Shown here: one piece after another, positions 55,155-64,000 of the stretch | Numbering within the stretch: position 1 is the stretch's first letter | Layout: each line of letters opens with the position of its first letter | Source: Leidyana gryllorum EB-2025a | Lineage: Eukaryota > Apicomplexa | Assembly: GCA_048772705.1 (NCBI GenBank) | Contig: JBLWGC010000213.1 | Location: forward strand, 124,001 to 188,000 | DNA length: 64,000 nt | Direction: 5' to 3' | Program-made: the position numbers and the translations under genes | Notes under the pieces: model-generated | Told to the model about the DNA's origin: nothing | Database searches by the model: none | The model's input: the letters and a program-made list of their open reading frames with translations, nothing else

Positions 55155-57135
55155 TCATATTGCGTCGATGATCGCGGTTACGATTTGTTCATCATAGGCT
55201 GCACCGAAGAAAAGGCTGAGGCAATTGGCCACTGACAGCAGTAAGGCAATCAAGGTGGTCACACTGAAAGAGCCGGACGAGACCCCGTCCACGACCACAG
55301 GCACTATCAAGCAATGGAATCGCAATAGATTTATGCCGAGTGCCGTTACGTGCATATACCTATTGAACAGCGAGTGACTCTCAATAATAGTGAGAAAACT
55401 CACAGTAAAACCAACAGACTGAAGAGGAACTCCAGTTGCTCCTCCAAATCAGGGGCCACCACCTGATCGACTCGAACATGGTGACTGAAAAAGAAACGCA
55501 CGCACGCAGACTTACCCAGCGGAGTCCATCGACAATGTGATAGGCCTCAATTATGACTGCGAAGCAGTCAAGAAGAGCTGTGTTTGGAGGGGGCGCGGCG
55601 ACGGCTCTGGTGATGTACTCCAAGGAATCCAAGACTTTTGCATCTGTGGGCTCGCTGGCCAACCGCCGCCAAGATGCCGATGCGGCCGTTGTGGTCGAAG
55701 GCATGGTGGCTACGTCTTGATTGGTGGGGGAGACGGATGCGGGAGGAGAGGACGAAGACACAATCTCCATATTTTCACCCAGATCCGGGGGCACCAGCAC
55801 CCTGTAGGCGTCGGGAGTCATTCCTTGACTGCGTCGAGGCGGCACGGCACCCATTGAGTCTCGAAAGTCCGATGTCGTCGGACGCATATCGGTGTCTTGT
55901 CTTATGACATGTTGGCAGCCCTCGTCACTTTCCTCCTGCAGTGGCGCATCCGCGCCCACCATCTCGAGTTCGGTCCGACTTTGTCGTCCGTGATCGCTTT
56001 GGAGAGGGGTGCGGCCACTGTGATGAGACAGTTGGGAGTAAACAAAGTTTCGGGCGCTGCGCAATCCAGGAGACAGCGATTCAAGAACGGCCGACGCCCA
56101 TCGGCGCTCTCTGCGGACACACGGACCGGTGGTCAGTGAACGGGCGGGAGGAAGTGGCCACAGCAATGTGGAGTCGGGTGAGTCGCAGCTTGTGATCTCG
56201 GCTTGTGCCCCGATAGGAGATCGGGCTTCCGAAGGGTCTCGGCGTCCTCGCGGCCAACACATTCTCATCAAAGATCGTAATCGGTATAACAATACGCGCA
56301 TTCGCAGATTGAAACGAAGTAAGGTGAACTTTGGTGACAGATACGACACTGATAGACCCGATCTCCGATGCGTGTGACCAGTCGAGCCGGTTCCTGTCAT
56401 GGCCGCCGAGGTGTGAACATTGCTCTTCTCCAGTTCAGTACGTCTTTGCGGTACTCCGACGGAGAATGTCATTATGGAACTCAATGACGAGCTCTCTTGG
56501 GTGCCACTTTTACGGGTCGGAATCAACAGAGCGTCCCAGGATAACAGGGGATTCGGACTGTAGAGACCGTTGACGGCGATGAGCCCCAGAATGAGCCGCG
56601 GGAGGACGTGGAAAGTGATGTATAAAGCAGCCCCCAAAGTCGCCAGTAAGGTTCGCCCCTTAATCCACATTTCGACAATGAAGGCAACATCTAACAGCGT
56701 TACGCAGTTGACAACGTAAGCGTTTATGGAGTTATGGTGAGAGGGGGGTCGCGGATTCGGCGGTCCGCCTTCCAAAGTCGGTCGTGCGATGACTTCATAA
56801 GTAAAACACAGAATAGGGCCGATCAAAGCGAATAACAGGGTCGGATCTAACCACGTTGGCAATGAGTCTGTCACCACTTTGATATCGCGCCAACCCGTGT
56901 AAGCTCTGTGCAGAGAGAATTTCGTGTGCGAGCTAAGGCCTTACCCTCGGATGGCTATGCCACACAGAGCTGCGCGGATGAAACAGTATTCAATCAGAGC
57001 CCATCTCAATTCGATATATTGACGAATCGAAAGCCGACACGGAGGCTGGACTTCGGCTTGGCGTACCGCGTCCGTAAGACCAAGAGCGCTCAGCTCCTGG
57101 GGAGTCAAAACCTCTTGCAGAAGGGAAGCTGTCAT
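55155..57135 (-). CDS. Multi-pass membrane protein of unknown function
   Basis: Four exons starting at ATG 57135 (MTASLLQEVLTPQELSALG) give about 620 aa. Membrane segments occur near the N-terminus (IEYCFIRAALCGIAIRG; LLFALIGPILCFTYEVI; NCVTLLDVAFIVEMWI; ATLGAALYITFHVLPRLILG). More follow after a loop of about 300 residues (LEFLFSLLVLLYMHVTALGI; TTLIALLLSVANCLSLFFG), for roughly six to eight helices. The loop is Ser/Arg/Pro-rich and disordered, probably cytosolic. Introns at about 56890-56939, 55479-55516 and 55363-55407 join in phase. I do not recognise the family. The start codon lies 13 bases after the PIG-Y-like stop on the same strand. Confidence 0.62.
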
Positions 57136-57148
57136 AGCAGCGTATTGT

Positions 57149-57577
57149 TTATGCAAAACGGAAGTACTTGAGACTCAACCAATTCCAGTACACAAAGCAA
57201 AAGGCGCTCGATACCAAACTCGGGATGAGTACGGAGTAGTACCAATCTTGTTGGATAGAGCGTAATATAGGCCACTCAAATGGAGGGAATAGTTTGGACA
57301 GTATCAGACACCACACAGATAGGCAGCCTATTACAGTGCCCAGAATGAGCAAACCAATACCGGTTGCCAACGTTCCAGCTTGTTGGGTCACTTTTATGGC
57401 CTCAGACAGACGAGACCGCGTCAATGCACGCTGGCCCGAAGAGGGGCCAGACACTTCACTCTGATGATCAATGGTGTCGACGCTTTTTTGAACCGGAATT
57501 AGAAGTTCTGCTACAAAAAGTAGGGAGCTGGAGCTCAATCTCATCTCCCGGCCAGGGATCCACGCGAAAACACTCAT
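57149..57577 (-). CDS. PIGY: PIG-Y-like subunit of GPI-N-acetylglucosaminyltransferase (candidate)
   Basis: A frame of about 142 aa from ATG 57577 carries two membrane helices (GTLATGIGLLILGTVIGCLS and, later, DWYYSVLIPSLVSSAFCFVY) and ends in WNWLSLKYFRFA. The second helix and tail follow the short PIG-Y protein closely: FYSLLLP...FHLWTWMGIKLFRHN in the human protein, recalled from memory. PIG-Y stabilises the complex that starts GPI-anchor synthesis on the cytosolic face of the ER. The N-terminal 60 residues are longer than human PIG-Y (71 aa). The start is uncertain: an overlapping frame from about 57695 also looks partly coding, so an upstream exon may exist. Confidence 0.55.
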   Translation of the reverse strand: MSVFAWIPGREMRLSSSSLLFVAELLIPVQKSVDTIDHQSEVSGPSSGQRALTRSRLSEAIKVTQQAGTLATGIGLLILGTVIGCLSVWCLILSKLFPPFEWPILRSIQQDWYYSVLIPSLVSSAFCFVYWNWLSLKYFRFA

Positions 57578-57753
57578 CTCTCTTGGCACACGCAATCTCC
57601 AGATAATCTCCGTCTAACACTCCACCCCGGGCTTTGTCGTGATCTCGGTGCACTCCATTCGAATCAATCACGGTTGGCATTCCAGCTCCACCCATACCGG
57701 CCAGTACTTGAAAAACTATATCCACCCCCCACCAGCCAACAACTTCATCTCCT

Positions 57754-58926
57754 TTAGCATATCACACGCTCCAGAAGCTGTACCAACAAAGATTTGTGCG
57801 CAACAACGGTGCCAATATTACCAATTCCATGACTGTTCTCGCACTCGGCCGCCGCTCGCCGAGTGCGGTAGCAAGCTCTACACAAAACGGCGTGTGTGTG
57901 CGGGGTACAGAACGTGCTAACTCGCTTACTCTCGGACAAGGTCCTTGACGAGCCCTATATCGATTACAGGCCAGCCCTCTTTGCACTGATGGTCTGATGC
58001 CCGGCGCGGGTACGACTGGGCAACTGCAAATACACCTGCGAGGGCCCCAGCCAGGATGTCACCCTGTCCGCCTGCCATAGAAGCACATGAAATGCACTCG
58101 GTCGTGGCCATAAAGAGACCCACCGAAGCGTCGGCTGCACGAATCTAAATCGGTGAACGCTTTGCTTTCGCCATCGTTCGTCAACAATCTGTCGGAGTCG
58201 CCTTTCTCGACGATTGCCGCTAGTCCAGGATCCCATTTCAAGACATCAATGGCATGTTGCTGGGAGACGCTGGCCAATATGTTGAGCATCTCGCGCTTGT
58301 TTGGGGTCAAAATCGCATATCCTGGCTGCTGAAAGCCGTCCACCAAACAACAGTAATGACTGAGACCATCTGCATCCACAAACTGAATTGTCGCAAGCCA
58401 ATGTTCAGAAGTCTCTTTCTTGACCACCAGCGTCTCACCAGGTAGCGATGTTGTGCCGCTTGATGCGCGTGTAGTCTCTTCAGCAACTCGGGGGCGCCAG
58501 GATCGTCTCTGCCCATCCCACACCCTACAAGAATGACATCGAAGCGGTCGAGTATTGGGTTGGGGGCAGATCGAGCCGGAAAGAGAAAGTCGCGATGCTC
58601 GTCCCATGATGGCTTTCATTCACAGTACGTTGGCGAGAGTGGTATCGTTCGGCGTACTTTGGTGTATATGATCACTTCAGGCAGCATAGTCTTCAAAGCC
58701 GTTGCAGCTTGGTCGACTGTGAACATGTATACCAGATCAACACCCTGGTACATCGCACTCAATGCAGCGAAATAAGGGGCACCGACAAAGGCGGGGCTCC
58801 CGCCGAAAATAGCTACACGGCCTGTCCGGGTTGAACAGAATACAGATTTGTCGTCATACCACTACATCCCTTGTGAGGAACGGGAACTTTGGGGTCCAGA
58901 TAGATTATGTGTTCGGGATTGAACAT
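57754..58926 (-). CDS. NAXD: ATP/ADP-dependent NAD(P)H-hydrate dehydratase
   Basis: About six exons give roughly 330 aa, fitting the family. MFNPEHIIYLDPKVPVPHKG leads across a 40-base intron into SGRVAIFGGSPAFVGAPYFA, the ribokinase-like Rossmann start. FDVILVGCGMGRDDPGAPEL carries the nucleotide-binding G-x-G-R-D region; FVDADGLSHY and YAILTPNKREMLNIL follow; then GGQGDILAGALAGVF contains the catalytic Asp of G-G-Q-G-D. The end, ACYRTRRAAAECENSHGIGN, matches the closing helix. The enzyme repairs hydrated NADH/NADPH. One junction, between about 58150 and 58200, just before the GGQGD exon, I could not resolve cleanly. Its start codon lies 21 bases from the divergent PRP38 start. Confidence 0.88.
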
Positions 58927-58947
58927 TGAAAACCTCCAAAAAAAGCG
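58927..58947. promoter_or_regulatory. 21-base divergent spacer between NAXD and PRP38 starts
   Basis: Only 21 bases, A-rich on the plus strand (TTGAAAACCTCCAAAAAAAG), separate two divergent start codons. Both 5' UTRs and both promoters must fit here or overlap the opposite coding sequence. Role is inferred from position. Confidence 0.4.
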
Positions 58948-59598
58948 ATGGCCAATCGCACTGACTCGTCTGTACGAGCTGTGCACGGCTCCAATCCCTT
59001 AGCCTTAATCTCGCCCGTTATACTGGGCCGTATTCATAACCTCCGCTATTGGAAGGAGCATTGCTTCGCTCTGGATGCTGGAGGAATCGTTGATAAAGCA
59101 GCTGGATTGCAGTATATCGGAGGTATCTATGGGGGCGGAGGCAAACCATCGCCTTTTCTGTGCCTAACGGCCAAACTGCTCCAGCTACAACCCGAAGATG
59201 ACATTGTCGAAGAGTATCTGGAAGCCACCGACTTCAAGTATCTTCAAGCTCTCGGGGCCTTCTATGTTCGCCTCACAGCTACGCCCCAACGAATCTACGA
59301 GCTGATCGAACCATTGCTGAACGATAATCGAAAACTACGATTCAGAGGCCGTGATGGCCGCATATCAATTATTCACATGGACGAGTTCGCTGACGAGCTT
59401 CTCAATCACTCAGTTGCATTGGACATTGATCTCCCATCCCTGACAGCGCGGAAAGTGCTGGAGTCATCTTATAACATCCAGATGGCTCCTCGCGAGTCTT
59501 TGATGCAGGAAGATTTCGACAAGTTGAAAGAAGAGGGCAAACTGGATACCATTGAGCTGCCGCGACGAGTGACGGGTAAAGCGCTCTGGACAAAATGA
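58948..59598 (+). CDS. PRPF38A: Pre-mRNA-splicing factor 38 (PRP38)
   Basis: A single exon encodes 216 aa. The PRP38 domain fills almost the whole protein: SPVILGRIHNLRYWKEHCFA, AAGLQYIGGIYGGGGKPSPF, LCLTAKLLQLQPEDDIVEEY, FKYLQALGAFYVRLTATPQR and RKLRFRGRDGRISIIHMDEF. Human PRPF38A carries an added Arg/Ser tail; here the protein stops soon after the domain, as in yeast and many protists. PRP38 joins the tri-snRNP/B complex and is needed to activate the spliceosome. It has no introns, which is unusual in this intron-rich window. Confidence 0.97.
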   Translation: MANRTDSSVRAVHGSNPLALISPVILGRIHNLRYWKEHCFALDAGGIVDKAAGLQYIGGIYGGGGKPSPFLCLTAKLLQLQPEDDIVEEYLEATDFKYLQALGAFYVRLTATPQRIYELIEPLLNDNRKLRFRGRDGRISIIHMDEFADELLNHSVALDIDLPSLTARKVLESSYNIQMAPRESLMQEDFDKLKEEGKLDTIELPRRVTGKALWTK

Positions 59599-59626
59599 CC
59601 ACCGCTTCTCTCTGTCAAAGTGTACT

Positions 59627-61311
59627 TCAAGTGGATTTGACAAATCGCATATTGGGAATATGGAGAATCTGAGCTGTGCAGTCGTCGTCCTGGAGTTCAC
59701 AGAGCGTGTAAAGCCCCTGTGCGGCTCGGAGAGTGGGATATTTCTCTGACTCCCGAGTGAACTTTATTCGTCGATGGTACGGCTCGTCGCTATTGCCGCT
59801 CAAGGCAACCGGACGCCCCTTACCTCTCGTTCCGGAGAGTGCTCGTATCAGCTGTACGAGGTGGTCCGGTTGTAACGACAGTTTGTTACTCGACTTTCCG
59901 AGCTCGAGGAATGCGGCGCCTTGGTCTGCCTTATCATTATCTGCCTTCTTTGGGAGGCCCTTCGGGGTAGCGAAGAAGAAGTTCCACCAATGCGTAGGCG
60001 TGTAGCTTTGGTCTACGACGTGGCCTTGAGTCACTGCATCGTAAACGCCGTCGGTCGCGGTCTGTCAACAAGTCAACATGAGATTCGCTCGATTCCTCAC
60101 GCCAATGCTCACCAACAAAAAGACGTCCGATCCGGGGTGGGGCTCCAGCTTCACTCGTCGGATGGGAGGCCCTTCCATCCACGTGGAGACCGTTGGTAAC
60201 ATCAGTTGCCAATCTCCAAAACCACACGACGGTTGTAGCATACCTGGAGATTCCTCCCAGCCGGCCTCCATGAAGTATCCAGCGATAACTGACTTCACTG
60301 ACACCGTTCTGAAACCCCAATAATACGGTATCATCAATCCGAAGCTGTCAAACGGCCCGTTTGCTAATTTCAAGTCTTTGATCAGAGACTTGTTAGGGCA
60401 GGGCGCTCGGAAAGGCTCGTGCCCGAGATCAACATGGCACCAATTCACATTCTGAGGGAAGAGGCCCTGATACCACTTCGGTAGGAACATCACGGCCGTG
60501 TCGGGTCTGAGTCAACTGTTGAAGAAGCGAATCTTCAAATCACTTACCCCGGTGTCTCATACTGTGGCGTGTCTTTCGTGATAATACAATTGACGAACTC
60601 TCGACTCCAAGCAATGTATCCGTGCCTCAGGAATCTATCCACAATCTTCCGTCGAGTGGGCTCACTCGAATGCACGTTCTGTTCTTCCGACAACGTAACC
60701 AGTGCATGAATGCTAGAGGACTGTTCCGCGTGATCCACTTGGAATGCTGTCGCGATTGAGTCACCCCAATTCGTAGACGTCATTGTGATGCCCTCAGGTG
60801 TCTGTTCCAGTAGCACCCATGTACCCGTCGATCCACCGTGCTTGAGTTTTGATAAATTCGTCTTGAACATAGCCTTGCTGAGGCTGATCATTGAATGGTA
60901 GAGCGCTTGTCCACCGTCATTGCCGAGAGCATATTTTGTGAAATGTGCAGCAGCGTTGGCCGCAACATACGCTGAGAATAACTCGCCTTGTGTTCCATGC
61001 CCATCAGCAATGACCAACAGCATTCTTTGATGTGTTGACTCATCCCCTATACAAGTTGACGAGAATTGATCTTGGTTTCCGTAACCCCTCTGGTTCAGCT
61101 TCGTGAATTGGGTCAATGTAATGTTGCCCAAATGAGTCCCTGGACCGCAATCTACTGGGGACAGCAACCGCATCGCGTCGGGTCCGGCTGTGTGAACATA
61201 GTCCAGTGTATGGGCAACTGTGAGCTTCGGGAAGGGACCCTTCGTATGCTTGCCATGCAAAGCTTCAACCCATCGCCCCAGAGCCAAGGCGGCTAATACG
61301 AAAACCAACAT
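59627..61311 (-). CDS. PP2C-family phosphatase with N-terminal signal peptide
   Basis: Three main exons give about 515 aa. MLVFVLAALALGRWVEA is a strong signal peptide or anchor. PP2C motifs follow in order: NQRGYGNQDQFSS; LLVIADGHGTQGE with the metal-binding D-G-H-G; GGSTGTWVLLE; TSTNWGDSIATAF; TATDGVYDAVTQGHVV with the second metal Asp; and DDCTAQILHIP with the third. Introns fall at about 60505-60545 and 60062-60112. The metal-ligand residues appear intact, so it may be an active Ser/Thr phosphatase of the secretory pathway, ER lumen, organelle or cell exterior. The region between residues 250 and 370 (MFLPKWYQGLFPQNVNWCHV) is an unusual insert. Whether the leader is cleaved is unknown. 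Confidence 0.82.
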
Positions 61312-61381
61312 TGGGGGTGCACCTGCCGCACATCTTAATGATGATAATTGTAAGCGACCGTAATATCACACACGTGTGTCG

Positions 61382-62001
61382 ATGGACGTAACTACTAGCG
61401 CAAGGCCGCCGATCGCCCCTCCGCCGTTTCCTAATGCTGAGCGACTTACAAAAAATGCTCCCACTGGTCAACAACGACTGGCCATTGCTCTGGCCATTGG
61501 CGTCCCCCTATTGGATGCTGTAGGCATATACGTACTGATAGTGTCTTGGAATCAGTACTGTGATGGTCCTCTGCGAACATGGATAATTGGATCAAGTGAG
61601 TCGAGTACGTTGGATTTGCTCCAGATCTGCTGCAGTTTTATTAGTAAGTCCGATACCAGTCGTTGAAAATGGTGTGCTAGTCCACCCCTGCTTCATTATT
61701 TCTATTTCTCAATCGGAAACCATTTCCTCAAATGATTGCCATGGAAGCAGGCATGACAGCGGTGAGAGACTGATTGCTGCGCTCGGTGGTGACTGGATTT
61801 CAGGCTTGCTTGCTGTGGAATGCGGTGGGGAGCTTTTTGCTCGAGCAAGGAACAATCTGTCAATTCACTGCACCTGCCTTATGGTGGAGCGTCTTCATGT
61901 CAACACTGGTTTCGACTTCTGTGATTATGGGCTTTCTGGCTATGCTGATGCTATTTACAGTGTTACAGATGGTCTTGTCAGGAGGTCGAAATCCCATCTG
62001 A
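61382..62001 (+). CDS. Small multi-pass membrane protein of unknown function
   Basis: Four exons are proposed: 61382-61595, an 8-base micro-exon 61636-61643, about 61716-61765 and about 61802-62001. They join in phase to give about 170 aa. Membrane segments: LAIALAIGVPLLDAVGIYVL near residue 35, AMEAGMTAACLLWNAVGSFL near 105, and ALWWSVFMSTLVSTSVIMGF with LAMLMLFTVL near 135-160, so three or four passes. The Pro-rich N-terminus (ARPPIAPPPFPN) is probably cytosolic. I do not recognise the family. The first and last exons are well supported; the middle two rest only on splice signals and phase. Its start is 70 bases from the divergent PP2C start. Confidence 0.55.
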
Positions 62002-62074
62002 ACATGCGAACGTACCTTGCTTCTGCTACCTCGTAGCATGCAATCGTAGTGCATGTGATAATCACCAGGATTGT

Positions 62075-64000
62075 ATGGTCAGCTCCGAGATGCGTATGAA
62101 GCCGCTGGGACACGGATCAGGAGGTCCGAGCCTGCGCGAGAAACATCCAGATGCGCGATGTGTATCTGTCACGACTCCTGCGGTTCCACTGGTCGCAGGA
62201 CAGAATCCTTGCATACCACCTCGAAGTGTTGTAGCGATGGCCCACGCACAAGTTGGCCTGCAAGGCCCTGTCCCTCCCAATCAGGCGCGCCCAGACATCA
62301 TGCTTCAAAAAGCTGGGGCTACGCAGACTAGGACCTTGAAAGATCCAGTCAAGAAGCAGACTGACGGTCGGTCAAAACAATCATCTACCCCGCCTGCCCC
62401 TATAATCTCTAACACCCCACCGTCAAAGGTGCCGACTCCTATGGGCGCGTCTCCGGCGAGAATAGTCTCCCCGTCTGGTTTGCAGGGCGAGGTTGCTACT
62501 CCTAGTTTCTTATCATCTCCTTCGAACGGGCACCGAAATCTCACGCGAGGCGCGAACCTCAGCCAGTCACAATTCCACTTACCCACCACATATGATATCC
62601 CTCCCAATCTCACAATTCCTCAACCGCCGAGCGCTATGGGAATGCCTCCCAGCACACCGTTCCTGATACCAGGCAAAACGACTGTGGTCGCCACCCCAAT
62701 GAAGAATTATAAGCTACCCGACAACTCTCCGTCACCGAAAGACATCCTCGAGGAAGGTTTGCGACAATACCTGCATCACAAATCCTACGCTCAATCGGAG
62801 TTGAGTGATGGCCGAAGCTCTCACTGCTCGCCACCAACCCTTCACCCATCTCCAACTGGGATGAGACCACCGCAATTCGCGTCTGCCCATACAGTGACCC
62901 CTTTCCCACCCGATCTGGCAGCTAAAGCGTGGCGGCCGTATTGCGAGCCTTGTCCGTGGGAGGATCCTCCTCCTGCACCAACTCGCAAAGCCCGTCATGG
63001 CGCATGTGCGGATTGGTTGGGGGAGACAGAGGATTCTCAAGCCACTTCTGAACAAGAAAGCGAGTATGCTGACGAGGCTCTGATTGGCTGCTTCTTGAAG
63101 AATATGAAGAAAAAGGTACGCAAAGGGTTGCGTACTGTCAAGCGAGCAGTTGTTTCGCCACCCAAAGACAAAGGTCTATTTCTGCAAACATGGAGTCAGC
63201 GAGAAGCCGAGCTCGATAAGTTCTCCAGTTCTATGCAGAAAGCGGTTAGAACGGATCATGGCATCCGTGCCTACCCTCCATGCGTACCTGCAAGCCTTGC
63301 CAATGCTCCCAAAACTCCAGATTGGAACAAACTCGAAGATCTACTGATGACTGAATTCAAGTACCCACCACCTGATATGACTGACGAAGAGCTGGATCAC
63401 TACGAAGATTGGCTTTCTACTTTGACTCCGCAACAAGCTCTGTATTGGCGCTTACACGCGGTCCGTACACACCGATCTAAGCTGATTATGAAGTGTATCA
63501 AGAAAGATATTGACGAGCGCAAGAAGGCGACGCAGTCGCAAGACGAAGCCAACGCTCGTTTGACACGAAACGCTTCTGGCTCAATGACTCCTGGCACCAG
63601 CAATATCTCAGGGGCGGCCACTCCCGCTCTCATCCCAGGTAAGACTGCTTCAAGAGGACATGCATGAGCGTTCTACTATAGATCCTAACAGTGGCATGTG
63701 TACTCTTCCCGGCGAGAAGCAAAGGCGAGTGCACCATGTTATCTGTCCCGCGATCGAGAACTGGCCAAAAGTCACCCCGGCAGAGGAAGCGGTCACTTGC
63801 GAACTTGAGCGCCAATTCGCCACCATCTCCTTCCGCAAGTGGGCTACTGCCGAGCAGATCCGGTTTCTGGACGGTGCCATGCCGTGGTTGAAGAAACGCG
63901 GCTGCAGGTTCACAAGGGAGTGTCAATGGACTGAACGTCAATCGGAGATGTTCCATGACGCTTGGGCTGGACGGCTTGTGTGAGTTTCAAAGCTTTTCGT
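62075..64000 (+). CDS. Disordered Pro/Ser-rich protein with a helical C-terminal region (partial)
   Basis: Exon 1 (62075-63619) encodes about 515 aa. Its first 300 residues are Pro/Ser/Thr-rich and disordered, with repeated short TP and SP motifs (STPPAPIISNTPPSKVPTPM) typical of proline-directed kinase targets. A more ordered basic/acidic helical segment follows: EEGLRQYLHHKS, IGCFLKNMKKKVRKGLRTVK, DEELDHYEDWLSTLTPQQAL. A 44-base intron (about 63620-63663) leads to a second exon of about 105 codons containing CQWTERQSEMFHDAWAGRL, where a GTGAGT donor precedes the window end, so the gene continues beyond 64000. I do not recognise a domain. A nuclear or cytoskeletal scaffold is possible. Confidence 0.65.

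Noticed and set aside
1-64000. tRNA, rRNA, CRISPR arrays, transposons, LTR or viral remnants
   Set aside because: I looked on both strands and saw no cloverleaf-like A/B boxes, no conserved rRNA cores, no spaced direct repeats, no reverse transcriptase, integrase, transposase or capsid motifs.

Overview
This is a stretch of nuclear DNA from a gene-dense unicellular eukaryote. Genes are broken by many short GT-AG introns, mostly about 40-120 bases. UTR space is almost absent, and neighbouring coding regions lie a few to a few tens of bases apart. I reassembled genes by hand from exons and checked that splice phase held; exact internal boundaries in the largest genes were not all verified. A glucan-metabolism GH77 enzyme, a giant surface protein with sushi, LNR and D-C-G-G cysteine motifs, an unusual H2B and a secreted PP2C suggest an alveolate, for example a perkinsid or chromerid. 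That placement is an inference: no rRNA or organelle gene is present to settle it.

Layout: 130-1168 (+) a small DEK_C-like protein and an H2B variant. 1165-8075 (-) a SET-domain protein of about 1,440 aa and poly(A) polymerase. 8160-11682 (+) a FYVE/coiled-coil endosomal protein, OLA1 and ribosomal protein S13. 11763-13937 (-) an orphan protein and the Ste24 CAAX protease. 13925-20597 (+) a 94-aa orphan, RAE1 and NEMF/Rqc2. 20594-26197 (-) BUD13, a secreted protein of unknown function and a mitochondrial-type carrier. 26584-31327 (+) a coiled-coil membrane protein, a syntaxin-17-like SNARE and a CCCH/WD-repeat protein. 31410-51159 (-) a fused F-BAR giant protein of about 2,200 aa, an exostosin-type glycosyltransferase and a type I receptor-like protein of about 3,450 aa. 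51207-55128 (+) a GH77 4-alpha-glucanotransferase and an HP1-like chromodomain protein. 55155-58926 (-) a multi-pass membrane protein, a PIG-Y-like GPI-anchor subunit and NAXD. 58948-59598 (+) PRP38. 59627-61311 (-) a signal-peptide PP2C. 61382-64000 (+) a small membrane protein and a large disordered protein that runs off the end.

The recognised genes are largely housekeeping: mRNA 3' ends and splicing (PAP, BUD13, PRP38, RAE1), translation and ribosome rescue (OLA1, RPS13, NEMF), chromatin (H2B, SET, HP1-like), membrane traffic (FYVE, SNARE, F-BAR), prenyl/GPI/glycan processing (Ste24, PIG-Y, exostosin) and metabolite repair (NAXD). There is no operon logic by function. I saw no tRNA, rRNA, CRISPR, transposon or viral remnant. 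The most distinctive points are the F-BAR fusion protein, the giant receptor, and the extreme packing: two convergent pairs share stop-codon bases, one divergent pair overlaps at its start codons, and tandem genes sit 9-16 bases apart.
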